From Brachionus plicatilis (lineage: Eukaryota > Rotifera > Eurotatoria > Ploima > Brachionidae), in NCBI GenBank assembly GCA_010279815.1, contig QEOQ01000573.1, forward strand, positions 704,791 to 768,790: a stretch of DNA of 64,000 bases. The letters run 5' to 3'. Under the pieces are notes generated by a model. That model was not told the origin of the DNA. It saw only the letters and a program-made list of their open reading frames with translations, and did no database searches. Positions within the stretch are counted from its first letter, which is position 1, and each line of letters opens with the position of its first letter. Of this stretch, positions 9,973 to 21,119 are shown one piece after another. The translations under genes were made by a program, and so were the position numbers.

Positions 9973-10746
9973 TTAATTTTGATAGTGATTTTGATTTGTA
10001 TTTCTATTGTGAATATGAATTAAATTTCCTATTTGTCTAATTTCGTTTGTTATCTCTTTAATTTCCATATTTGAATTTTCAACTTTAATTTTTTTTTCAT
10101 CGAACCTTGTTTGAATTTCTTGATGTTGTCTGCCTAAAATCTCTCTTTCATTTTTTAGTCTTTCGATTTCAGAGTTCTTTGTTCTCATGTTTGTCAAAAT
10201 ATCTCTTTCCTTTTGTTCATAATTATTTAATTTTTTTTCTTCATCTCGTAGTTGTCTATTTAAACTATTGATTTCTTGTTCAGCGTTTCTCTTCTGATTA
10301 CTCAATTGATTTTTTTCAATATTTGCATCATTTATGCTTTGGTTTAGTCTTTCGATTTCTTTGACCAGTCCATTTTCATGATCTGAAAGATTTTCAATCT
10401 TTCTCTCTATTTCATTTCTTAGTCTTTTATTATTTTCTAGTGATTTTTTTTTCGAGCAAATACTTTTGGTTAGGTCATTGATTTCATTTTTTTTAGCTTT
10501 ACTCTCTTTTTTTCGCTCTGTTAACCTTTCCCTTAAATCCGTGATCATATTGCCGCCCGGTAGATTTAGAAAAGAAAGAATAAACTTAGCGAGACTAATA
10601 CCAAAATTAACTATTTCAAGTTTTGCTAATTGGCTTTGAATATCACGTATTTCTTGCTCTATAACTTCAAGTTCCTCTGAAAGTGTTATCTTGGTGTTCT
10701 CTTCATTTAATAAATCATTCTTAATTCTTTCTTCATTTTTTTCCAT
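9973..10746 (-). CDS. Coiled-coil protein, function unknown
   Basis: 257 codons from ATG 10746, no intron needed. Almost the whole chain is heptad-rich and charged (many E, K, N and Q, with L/I at regular spacing), predicting a long coiled coil. A short break at about residues 44-68 (NFGISLAKFILSFLNLPGG) is hydrophobic with a Gly/Pro turn. It could be a hinge, a membrane-touching helix or an amphipathic segment. No catalytic or named domain is recognised; the SMC-like look comes from the coiled coil alone. A shorter coiled-coil ORF in the same orientation lies about 0.6 kb upstream, so the two may be a local duplication or parts of one gene. Confidence 0.65.
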   Translation of the reverse strand: MEKNEERIKNDLLNEENTKITLSEELEVIEQEIRDIQSQLAKLEIVNFGISLAKFILSFLNLPGGNMITDLRERLTERKKESKAKKNEINDLTKSICSKKKSLENNKRLRNEIERKIENLSDHENGLVKEIERLNQSINDANIEKNQLSNQKRNAEQEINSLNRQLRDEEKKLNNYEQKERDILTNMRTKNSEIERLKNEREILGRQHQEIQTRFDEKKIKVENSNMEIKEITNEIRQIGNLIHIHNRNTNQNHYQN

Positions 10747-11338
10747 TTTCTTTTAATATAAAAAAAAGTTGTTTAGTATTTATTAGGCTTCATATAATAA
10801 TGAAGGCGTCGTCTGTTATCACTTGTGCACCATATTGTTTTTCTCCTGAGAAAAAAGACCATGGTATAAACTTAAGATTTTTATTAATTTTGAAGCCTTA
10901 TTAGCTCATGGCAAATAACATAAAGACAGAATTTTATACCAGGTCAAAAATAAAAACTAAATTTGTATTCCTTATTCTTCTAGAAATTTTGACAAATCGA
11001 TTTACGCTAAAAAAGTAGATAGTTAGGAGTGCTATTTGAAAAGAAACTACGTTATATTTGTGATTTGATCTTCCATAAAAAACTTGGTTCATGTCAACTA
11101 ACTAAACAAAAGACCAACAAAAAATTAAGATTTAAAATTTCGATTTTTAGAAAATTTTATGAACAAAATAGTCACATGTTGACATACTATAAAAAAAATA
11201 AGGATAGATATTTTAAATAATTTTTACTATCCGATGTAAATAAAATTCATCATGTGATTTAAAAATTAAAAATCTTAGACAGTTGATGTACATAAATTTT
11301 TTTTTACTAAAAGTTACGGTTCCTAAGAAAATTTCAAA
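10747..11338. other. Spacer between the two coiled-coil ORFs
   Basis: Probably 3' flank of one gene and promoter of the other. A 63-codon plus-strand ORF at 11029-11220 lacks an ATG start and looks random. A weak inverted pair (TATTAGGCTTC near 10778, GAAGCCTTATTAG near 10892) is present. Confidence 0.45.
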
Positions 11339-11767
11339 TTAAATATTTACTGTTTTCTCATTAATAGCAGCATTTTTTTCGGCTTCAACTTTATCTCTCA
11401 GAGTCGATTTTTCATTCTGAATTTCTGTTAATTTTTCTAAGTCACATTGAATTCTATTAATTTCTTCTCTTAAAAACAATATTTGTTCGTTAATTCCTTC
11501 TAGTTCGTTATTCTTATCATCTATTTTTCGCTTCAAATCTTCAATTCTTTTCTGAAAATCACTTTTTTCCCTTAAATGCTCTTCTATTTCTTTTTCTAAA
11601 ATGTTCGTTTGTTGATCAATTTCACCGGTTTTTCTATCTACTTCGATTTTTTTTAATTGCAATTGGTTTTGTAGATCTTCTAGCTGCTCTTCAAGTTCAT
11701 CTCTTTTTCTAATTTGACTGGTTTTCATTTCAATCAACATATGCAAATCCGTATTACTGGTATTCAT
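11339..11767 (-). CDS. Short coiled-coil protein, function unknown
   Basis: 142 codons from the ATG at 11767 (MNTSNTDLHMLIEMK...). From about residue 15 to the end the chain is an uninterrupted heptad-rich coiled coil (ELEEQLEDLQNQL, EEINRIQCDLEKL). It lacks the hydrophobic break of the neighbour at 9973-10746. Same orientation and similar composition suggest a paralogue, or an upstream exon of the same gene. If it were an upstream exon, its stop at 11339 would have to be avoided by splicing, and no obvious donor was found. No function is assigned. Confidence 0.55.
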   Translation of the reverse strand: MNTSNTDLHMLIEMKTSQIRKRDELEEQLEDLQNQLQLKKIEVDRKTGEIDQQTNILEKEIEEHLREKSDFQKRIEDLKRKIDDKNNELEGINEQILFLREEINRIQCDLEKLTEIQNEKSTLRDKVEAEKNAAINEKTVNI

Positions 11768-11981
11768 TTTAATCAAAAATTAATTTTAGTATAATTTTCT
11801 CTTCTATTTATGTGCATTTTTTAAATTATGAAAAATTTAGCGAACGATTAGAAATTTATCAGAGTTGGTAAAATTACTATTATCTACAAAATGTTAATTA
11901 TATAAGATAAGAAAAATATTTACTTTTAAATTCAACCATTTCATCATATGAAAGCATTTTAAAACTGTTAAAAAACGTAAC

Positions 11982-12203
11982 ATGTCATGTGTTGATGAAA
12001 TAATTGCATCTTTGAATTCAATATTAGATTATAAAAAAAAGGAACCACTGATATTGATAAAATTATTGCGATTTCAATTGAAAGTAGAAGGAAAAGAGGT
12101 GGTGCAATCCAACTTTTCAAAATTGTCAGTAAACAGAGCACTGTTCATCTGCATGCCTTCGCATATTCAAGCCAAACTCCTAAAATCAATCACTCATCTA
12201 TGA
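11982..12203 (+). CDS. Short unidentified ORF
   Basis: 73 codons from an ATG, starting MSCVDEIIASLNSILDYKK. Composition is more protein-like than most random ORFs here, with an amphipathic Leu/Lys pattern, but no family is recognised. It stops just before the LINE 3' fragment at 12215, so it may be part of an old repeat or the first exon of something unseen. Confidence 0.2.
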   Translation: MSCVDEIIASLNSILDYKKKEPLILIKLLRFQLKVEGKEVVQSNFSKLSVNRALFICMPSHIQAKLLKSITHL

Positions 12204-12214
12204 ATCCACGTTAA

Positions 12215-12406
12215 AAAACAAGACTCAGGAAGCATCTCTGCTTGCCAAGACCTAGAGAAAACTTCTTCACGAACAGAGAAGCTTCGTTATGGAACGAGCT
12301 ACCGGACACTGTAATTTCTGCAAAATCAACAAATGCATTCAAAGACAAGTTTGATAAATTCAGATCTCAGCAATTGGCGGCTAATGATACTACTATAGTC
12401 GAATAA
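12215..12406 (+). pseudogene. LINE ORF2 C-terminal fragment
   Basis: The frame is open from 12215 (after TAA 12212-12214) to TAA 12404-12406, 63 sense codons. It reads TRLRKHLCLP, then NFFTNREASLWNELPDTVI, then STNAFKDKFDKF. The FFxxRxxxLWNxLPxxVxxxxxxxxFKxxxD signature is the C-terminal tail of CR1/jockey/RTE-type LINE reverse transcriptases. The catalytic RT part is missing, as in 5'-truncated copies. A short hairpin (ATCTGA ... TCAGAT near 12428-12446) lies in the 3' flank. Confidence 0.85.
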
Positions 12407-12560
12407 CCCATTGGTTATTCTTCTTCATCTGATTTTCATATCAGATTGTAGTCTCTCCTTCATATACATATTCATATTCATTAAAAGAAATAAAATCTTA
12501 AATTTGAAGCTTTGGTCAATTTAATCAAAATAGCAAATGGCATTGTAAAAGCGCGATTAG

Positions 12561-12740
12561 GGTCTCAATACACCTTGGCGACTTATATTCACCAATCTTC
12601 CTGTTGCTCTGCAAAAGTCAAAATATCCAAGAAACATATTGACAGCCTTTAACATACCTTTTGCTGTCAAGGACAACAATTCTGAACACCTTGAACATAA
12701 AATACCAGTTTCTGTTCGGGTTGCTACTCTCTCCTAAATA
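12561..12740 (-). pseudogene. Unidentified coding relic
   Basis: On the minus strand a 58-codon open stretch reads GILCSRCSELLSLTAKG, then MFLGYFDFCRATGRLV, and stops at 12561. A second frame just upstream reads NAGIDVCIVGDHNVKTARS. The segment has higher GC content and more varied amino acids than the surrounding noncoding DNA, which suggests an old coding sequence with a frameshift between the parts. No family is recognised. It sits between two LINE fragments and is probably transposon-derived. Confidence 0.3.
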
Positions 12741-12967
12741 AAGTAATTGAACGAGCTGTTTTAACATTGTGATCACCAACTATACAAACATCAATGCCTG
12801 CATTTTTGCGATTTCGTAATAATTTTTTTTCATAAAGAAAATTTATCAAAAAAATTGAATTGGTCCTTCGATTTTACTCCTTAAATATGTGTTGTATATT
12901 CTTGTACTAAGAAGCGTTTTTACATGTTTTACTTGTTTATTATTTATTATAGAGATCTATTTGGATA

Positions 12968-13362
12968 AATAATAATAATAATAATAAGCCATGGCAAGCA
13001 AACTTGCGGTCTAGTAGAAGGTCGCCTATGGTAGCACATTGCGCTATACAAGAAAAATTACAGAAATAGAAGAACTTATATGTTATTAGAGTCAATAAAC
13101 ATTAATTACAGGGCAAAAAAAAGAGAAATTTACAAGGAACTGAGAGAGGTATATAGTAGAAATTATTTGTAAACTTAAAATTATTATGTGGTGAAACTTG
13201 GTCAGAGTCTTTGACCACAGAAGGCAGGGAATTCCATTCATTGACAGCCCTGTTCGTAAAGGAATTAGCCCTCTGCATACATTCGGTTTTGGCCTGATCA
13301 GACAGTCTTCTCGTGTGCCCCCTGATTCTTCTAGCCGACCAGGACTGGGAAAGTGATCCAAA
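12968..13362 (-). pseudogene. LINE 3' end on the minus strand, with (ATT)n tail
   Basis: The minus-strand frame is open from 13362 (TAA at 13363-13365) to the stop 13102-13104. It contains RRIRGHTRRLSDQAKT, then NSFTNRAVNEWNSLPSVV, the C-terminal signature of a CR1/L2-like RT. The 3' UTR follows, with a GCTTGCCATGG motif, and the copy ends in an ATT trinucleotide run (12968-12987 in plus coordinates, AAT). Short microsatellite tails are typical of CR1/L2 elements. Only the 3' end is present. A related tail (CTTACCATGG followed by ATT repeats) occurs near 45520-45565. Confidence 0.85.
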
Positions 13363-13726
13363 TTATTTCTTAAAATTTGTCTATTTCATTAAAATTTATT
13401 TCGCTTCAAATGTAAAGTTCTTTTTCAATTTTTTATTTTTATTTTTTTAAATAAGTCACAGTCAAAGTTTTTGACGTGGCTTTTTATATAATTATTGTTT
13501 ATTAGTTTTGAGTCTCGTAGGCAAAAATTTTTTTTATAAAATTAGAAATTTATTTTTGGTTTTTCTTTTTAAATATTTTTAATATATTTTTATCGATTTT
13601 TAGGCATAAAATTCTAATTTAAAATATTTTTTATTAAATTTAAACCAATATTTCAATTTGATTTTATTTATTTGTAAAGAAATATTTTGAAATTTTAAAG
13701 TATTAATGAAGAAATTTTTAGAGATG
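13363..13726. other. AT-rich noncoding gap
   Basis: Nothing recognised. Confidence 0.5.
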
Positions 13727-13976
13727 GCATTGTGAAATGTACCACCAAACTTTGTACCACCCAAATTTAATCTCTGCAAAAACTCTGCAAGTCTGCAAAG
13801 CACTAAATGTATTATAAAATCATTAAAATAAATTACATAGTTATTATAGAGACCAAATTTGGGTGGTACAAAGTCTGAATCAGCTGATACATTTTGCATC
13901 ACAATTTTTAGACTCATAGTTAAAAAGTTATTTTATTTTTATAGTATTTGTTCTCTGTTCCAAAATTCACAATGCC
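13727..13976. repeat. MITE-like element with GGCATTGTGAA ends, copy 1
   Basis: The ends are inverted copies of GGCATTGTGAA (about 13727-13737 and 13966-13976). Inside is a perfect 20-bp inverted pair, ACTTTGTACCACCCAAATTT at 13749-13768 and its complement at 13856-13875. The right half (13850-13980) occurs again in opposite orientation at 35648-35783, so this is a dispersed family. There is no transposase. The minus-strand ORF over this element is accidental. Confidence 0.75.
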
Positions 13977-14382
13977 GATTTTGTTATGATTGTCAAAAAC
14001 TTATTCTGTAAAATTGCAAGCTATTTAAAATTTTTAAATATTTAAATTTTAAAAAAAATTAAACGCAATTATTTTGCACAGATTTTGCAGATTTCCGCAA
14101 TAGTTAAATTAAAAGGGCAACTTGAAGTTCATAATCATAATCAATTGACCGAAATTTAATTGATTAATCTTAATAGAAATGATGAAATTAGCTTTTTTCA
14201 ATTTTTTTAATTTTTTTTAAGATGTTTATTATTTTATTAATTAAAAAAAAATCTTGTTATTCTAATTGATCTTTAATTGATTATTCTAAAATCTTTATTT
14301 GGAACTTGGAAGAGAAACTTAAAATTCACATTAAGATATCTAAATTATGGCATTAAATGATATTTTAATATTAATTAAAATA
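13977..14382. other. AT-rich noncoding gap
   Basis: Nothing recognised. Confidence 0.5.
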
Positions 14383-14801
14383 TCAAGTCAAGTCAGTAAC
14401 TTGTAAAAACTTGACTTCTTAAAATTTTATTTTGAAATATAAAGGGTTTTAAAAAAAGAGTAACAAAAAAATCAAGCCCTTAAGTTGTTGATCATCATAA
14501 ATTCAAATTAAAAAATTAAATTTAATCTGTTTTATCGAGAAAATTAAATGAATTTTTATCTGGAGTAAAAATGGAATCTTAATAAACATTTGTTTCACCG
14601 TAATATATTTTAATTAATTAAAATATCTTTAAAATATATTACGGTGAAACAAATGTTTATTAAGATTCCATTTTTACTGAATTTATGATGATCAACAACT
14701 TATGGGCTTGATTTTTTTGTTACTCTTTTTTTAAAACCCTTTTAATTTCAAAATAAAATTTTAAGAAGTCAAGTTTTTACAAGTTACTGACTTGACTTTG
14801 A
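14383..14801. repeat. Long foldback (inverted repeat) element
   Basis: The left arm 14383-14611 and right arm 14629-14801 are near-perfect inverted copies around a TTAATTAA-rich centre near 14620. Matching blocks include CAAGTCAGTAACTTGTAAAA at the outer edge, GTTGATCATCATAAATTCA in the middle and GTGAAACAAATGTTTATTAA near the centre. The left arm has an extra ~57 bp (about 14508-14564) absent from the right, so one arm gained or lost a segment after the fold formed. There is no ORF and no clear target duplication. Such hairpins are typical of foldback MITEs and would make a long dsRNA stem if transcribed. Confidence 0.9.
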
Positions 14802-17800
14802 CAAGACTTTAATATTACCCTGGTACTTTATATTTACTTTTGCACAATTGTGATTTAAAATACTTTATCTGACTTGAATGTCCGATGGTTTTCACTAAAA
14901 CACGTTTACACGTTGATTAATAACAATCAAAATTTTTTATTCTATTGAATTGAACGTCCTTTTTGATGAACCAGAAAGGATTTTAGAAATAATATTAAAA
15001 TCACTTCAAAATGTATTTATTAACTAATTTAGAGATTAAATTTCGTATTTTTTATTTCCAAAAAATATTGATAATCCGGCACGAAATGTCTCTCAAATTT
15101 AAAATGCAAATTTGACTAGTTTGATACGATAATTTTATCAGAATTACAATCGATGTTCTTTATTTTTTATTGCATGTCAAATTAATTTTATTTTAAGGCA
15201 CTTAAAGTCTAAAACTTAATTATAAATTAGCTGGTTAAAGTCTCTCGTTGTGAATGCTGAATTTTATGACTTAAGATAAAAATCAAAACATGCTCAAGTT
15301 GGCTTTTTCTTGTGATACCCATTCTGATTTAGAAAATAATTAAGAGATTAGAAGATGTTTTCTTGTGAAATACATATCTAAAAATTTCCAAACTGACTGA
15401 TTTATTTCCGAATTTCCAAACTGAATACTTTGTTCAAATTTTTCTAAAAATTAATTATAAATTAACTTCTCAAATCAATAAAAGCAAAAGTGAAAATTAA
15501 GAACCATGTGAACTGAGATTTAGATTGCATGAGTTGAAATTGAATGTCAAAGAGAACTTTTTGATAATAAAAAAAAAATTTAATCACTCGAGATTTATTT
15601 TAATCTTTAAAAATAAATTCAAATACTTTTTGTTTACATTTTATTCAAATATTTAATCTTTATCTGTAAAATTTATCAAAGCTAGTTCTTGATTTCCAAC
15701 TCAAACCGGGAAAAGTTTTTTACCTAAATTTTCATAAAAAACGAAACTTAATCTTTATCTTAGCAATTTTTTTGAAAGCTATTTATTGAACAATTAGGCA
15801 TCATGAATCTTTTATAGCATTGGAAAATGTGTGATCGATTAGAAATAAAAATCTTCTTCTTCTAATGCTATAATTTTATTTTTAGGTAAAAATTTTTCAT
15901 TTAAAAAAAAAAATACAAAAACACAAAAAAATTTTATTTTTATTTTTTTACTTCTACTTATAGGAGGTTAATTCAATTCAATAAATAAATAAATAAAATC
16001 TTCTTCTTTCAGCCAGAGAGCAAAAAAATGTCAAAGAAAGTGTGGATGAAAATGAGCGTTTTTCAATTTAAAAAAAAAAAAAAAACATTAAGTACTGAAA
16101 ATATAAAAAAGATAAAAATCTCAAAAATTTTTACAAGTATAATAATGATTATTACCTAATAATATTCTCATTTTCTTAGCCTCAAAAGACGATAAAAATT
16201 CTAAATAATATTAAAATTAAATGAATCATTGACCATATTTCAAGTAATCTTTTTTCAACTGTTTAATACAATTTGTAAATTTATAAAACTGAATAAATTA
16301 AATGCTTGCAAACTGAAAAAATATAAATTTTTTTTATGAATTTATTATCCCTTGTTATTATTTTTGTTTTTTTTTAAGGTTTTTTTATTTTTTTTTATTT
16401 AATCTAAAAATTCACTTAATAGACTCATACTTTTATTTAAACTTATCTTCGCTCTTATTTTACGTTATTGACAATGGGAAATAAAAATAAAATTCGAATG
16501 GTGTTTAAAATCAGATATGATATGAAATATATATTTGTCACTGTCAATAAATAAAATTACTTGGCAAATAATAACATTTTTTTGTCCAGGCATATAAAGA
16601 AATCAAAAAAATTAAATAAACTAATTTTTGATGTTTAACCAAAAGTTAATTTTCTAAGTTTAAATTTTTTTTCAACAATAAATTCTTATTTTTTATATAA
16701 AACTATTTAAAAATTTTAACTTGGGACTGCCTTATGTGAATTTATACTTTGATTTTTTTCTGCAATTTTATTATTTGTCAAGTCATTTTAAAAAACGAAA
16801 CATTTTACAAATTTACAGTGAGATATATTCATAGATAAAATCATCATATATATTCAAGAGAAGTATGATGAAAAAAGAACTTTTTTTAGGGCAGCTTTAG
16901 TGCTTCCCGAATTTAAGTTATTAGCTGTCTAACAAAAAGTTCTTATTTATTTTTGCGTGATTGATTTTCAGTTTTAACAAGAAAATATTCTAGCATGATC
17001 AAGTAAATTAATATTATAATATTAAAGTAAAAATGAAGGTACAACTAAAAGGCATCCTCTAAAGGATTGCAAGAATTAGTTGAAGTAAAAAAGCTTTATT
17101 AAATATTTTTATCAAAATTTTCATGCTTATTTTTGAACAATTTGTTGCGGTAAAGTGTTCCAAACATTTAAAATTTAATTTGTAAAAATTTTTATTCTCC
17201 AATGTTTCTGGAAGGTCACCAATTTTAATTAATTACGATAATTTTATTGATAATTTTTAATAACAACAAAAACAGTAATAAAGGTAACTCATAAAAAATT
17301 TTGTTTACATACAAATAAAACTTAATTTTCTACAAATTTTGTTTTTCTTTTATCTTCAGAGCATATTTTTGTGAGTGTATGATCAAATTTTTTCTCTTTA
17401 TTTTGGTCGAATAAATAGCCATTTCAAAAATCTATCATTCTTAAAAAATTTTTATCACTTTTTTAAGATATTTTTTTACTAAATGATCTATTTTTATTTT
17501 AATTATTTTTTTTATCATAAATAGTACAAATGAAATTCAATAATGTTGATGTTTTTTTTCGAGAAAATTGATGAAAAATAATAAATCGCTCTCAAATAGG
17601 AAACTTTATAACAAATCGAGTTGCATATTGAACAAAGAATTCTAAAAAAATATGAAAATCTTTTTAAATTAATTTTATTTTAAAAATTTTAGAGACTCAC
17701 TTTTAGACATCTCTTTCATTATCAGCTTTATATTTAATTAATTAATAAAGTAAGAGATGAATTCAGGAAGTTTTCAGAAGGGCTTGGTTATGTCTATCAG

Positions 17801-20224
17801 ACCAATGTTCCATCATTTTTTTTGCAAATAGGCTTTATTTAAAAATAAGTAAAATATTCAAAAAGGTAAAAGTTTGCCTCTTTATTTAGAAAAGAATTTT
17901 AATATACTCTACTCAAAAATCGATAAAAAATAAAAGCTGATTTACTTTTCTCCTAATTAACTTCTCAAGTCAATTAAAATATGAAATTCAGATTGAGATA
18001 CAAAAAATAATCGATATTTAAAATGAAATACATTTGTCCAACAAAAATGTCCGAACAATTCAATTTTTGAACTTCCCAGTGTTTTGCTTAAACTTTTTAA
18101 AGAATTTTTTTTTTCACTTTTAAATTTGACTTTAAATTTTTTAATTGATAATAATACAGATCATTAAAATCACCTATTTTTCTAATTAAAATTTAGGGAA
18201 TTGATCTCAAAGTTTGTGATAATGGCTTCAGCCTTCATTCTTTCATTCATTGATTATTGGGAATAAAAAATTCAAATGACATTAAAATATTTTTTATACA
18301 AATAATTTAGCAGCTAAAAGTCCATGAATGCAGGATTTTTGAAAAAATTTTATCTTTTTTATGTAGTTTAATTAGTAACAAGCAAATATATCAATATCAA
18401 ACCGCTTTTGCATAAAAGTTTAAAAACAATATAATTTTTTCATTGTTAAATAATTATTTTAAAATTTATTTTAAAAAAGTTTTCCATTTTGAAATGCTGA
18501 AAAGCATTGAATAATTTACAACTGAATAAAAAAATCATCATTTTGGATGATTTTAGGCAATAGACAAGTCTTGAGGAATCTTCGGGGTTTAATCTATAAT
18601 TTTTTTGGCCACTAAATTTCAACAATTTTAAAATTTTAAACAATTTCATGGAACTTAATGCATTAAAGGGTGGTGCGTAAGTAAAGGGTTATAAAGTAAA
18701 AGATATTTTGCAGCCTCATGCAAACGATCACGTGGTATGTTTCATAAATTAGATTAAAGAGCTTATCAATGCTATGAAATCATTAGCTATTAAATTAATA
18801 ATGATACTTTCTTGATCTTGATAGCTTTAATTTTTATTAAAATAGATTGATTTTTTTACCAAAAACAAGCATTTCAAATTATGGCGAAATATGTTCAAAA
18901 TAATAAATCTGAAGTCAAATAGTGATCATATCATGCTTTTTTTAATGACAGCGAATTGGACTTTTTTCACCAAAATATTTTTCTTTGATTTTTGTCTTGA
19001 AATTATTATAATTTAATAAAATTTTTGAATCACATAGTAAATATAATTTTCTCGTTAAGTAATCAGCAGTTAAAGATTTGTGTACAAATTAAAGAAAAAA
19101 AAATTTTAAAAGAAAAATTTTCATTAAGAATGTGATCATAGTTATCATGTCCAGAATGAAGTTATTTAATTTTGATAACACTCTTGTGATCAAAAAATTT
19201 TTTATTGAAAAATATATTTGGTTTTTAAGTTTATTTAGGTTTTTAGAAAAAAAATTTCAATTTCGATTAATAAAATTAGGTTTAAAAATTTAAAATATTA
19301 AAGCCCACAACAAACAACGATTATTTGAAATTTTTTATTAATATCACGTAATTTTTTTCTTTCTTTTTTTTCCTTTAATGAAATTATAATTTGACAATAT
19401 TTTAATGAATTAAACGTAAAAAATATTTAAAAATTCAAATTCAATTATAAATTTTTTTTATTGGAATAGAGATGCATCTAAATTAGAATAATTTTGGTGG
19501 TCAGACGAAAAAATTTTTTGGTGATCAATATTACTAAATCACATTCTGGACATGAACGAAAAATATTAGAAAAATTAATTTTTTTTACTTCGATAATTTG
19601 AGTTTTGAGTTATTGTTGTTGTAAAATTTTGTAAAAAAATCGATTTTGTCGAGGCTTAGAATTGAAAAAATGACAAATTAAACAGTTTTTTTATTTTATT
19701 TTTTTTCTTAATTTTTGGTATTTGACCAAATGCATAATAAAAAAATTCTTTTTAATTTTTGTCTTAAAATCAAGTTTATGTTCCCTTAATTAAATATGTT
19801 TCAGCATGGGTGAGACGTTCTTTGGTGCCTGGTCCAAAAGCGTGTTTTAGTTTGAGGGAATAGGGTATTTGATTAAAAAGGCCACTAATTAAAAATTTTC
19901 TAATTTTTCATAAATTTTAAATTTTTATTTTTAAATTTAAGAACAATGCGAGAATAAAATGGCGAAGCGAAGATACTGAACTTGTCCAAATAAATGTGCA
20001 AAGAAATAGCTTTTTTGATTATATTTTTTTGGGGTGATGTATCAATTTATAGAAAATTAATAAAATCAATCAAAACTTATAGAATTACCTTTAATAGAAA
20101 AATATTAAAAATCAAATTAAAATAAAAATTGTTTTTTAGAACAAACTTTTTTCAATTGAAATTTTCATTTTTTGTAGATTATAGCAAAATTTAAATATTT
20201 TTTCAATTTTTTGTTTATGAAAAA
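14802..20224. other. Gene desert upstream of Vsx
   Basis: About 5.4 kb of very AT-rich sequence with no supported ORF, RNA gene or long repeat. ORFs here are short and random. It may hold distant regulatory DNA for Vsx, but nothing in the sequence shows this. Confidence 0.55.
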
Positions 20225-20985
20225 TTACGAGAGATTATTATTCTGGATAAAAATGGTTAATTTTTATGAACTATTTTTCTATCTTTTATCTTTTATTTTT
20301 TAAAAATTCTATGAAATAATATTTCTACGCAAAAAAAACTATGAATTGAACCCTCTCTTATTTTTGTTCATTAGAAAAATAAAAATTTTTTAATTTTAAA
20401 TTGTTTTTGGTTAAATAAAAGCTGAAAAAAAAATTTTTAATATAAAAAAAAAATGGGAAGACACAAACTTCTCCAAAACATTTAATCTTTATTTAATAGA
20501 GAGATTATTATTATTACGAGAGATTATTATTCTGGAAAAAAATGGCTAATTTTTATGAACTGTTTTTCTATCTTTTATCTTTTATTTTTTGAAAATTCTA
20601 TGAAATAGTTATTCTACGAAAAAAAAATCAATGAATTGAACCCTCTCCTATTTTGGTTAAATAAAAGTTGACAAAAAATTTTAATTAAAAAAAATTGAAA
20701 GACACAAACTTCTCCAAAACATTTAATTTTATTTAATAAAGAGATTATTATAATTACTATTATTCTGGAAAAAAATGGCTAATTTTTATGAATTATTCTA
20801 CGACAAATAAAATTCTCTAAACTAAATGTTCACCTATTTTTATTCAAAAAGAAAAACATAAATTTTTTTTTCAGACTCTAAATTTTATTTGGTTAAATAA
20901 AAATTAAAAAAAAATTTTCTTAAATTAAAAAAAAAAATGGAAAAAAAAAACCAACTTCTCCAAAACATTTAATCTTTATTTAATC
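20225..20985 (+). repeat. Three-copy tandem repeat, unit about 230-290 bp
   Basis: Three successive copies start at about 20225, 20513 and 20753. Shared blocks are ATTACGAGAGATTATTATTC, TCTGGAAAAAAATGGCTAAT, TGAATTGAACCCTCTC and AAACTTCTCCAAAACATTTA. Copy 3 is the most diverged: it lacks the GAGAG block and has a different middle. No ORF spans the repeat. Confidence 0.85.
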
Positions 20986-21119
20986 AATTGTTGTTGCTGT
21001 TGAAAAGATAGTGAAATATCTAGCTTTGATTTAAAATCCAAATATTTACCTCAAATGAGAGATAAATTAAAAAATTGCTATTGAAATCCAAAATCGGTAC
21101 ATTTTTTAGATTTAAACTA

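Noticed and set aside
13600..13917. Minus-strand 105-codon ORF
   Set aside because: It lies across the GGCATTGTGAA MITE and its palindrome; the protein sequence has no recognisable domain.
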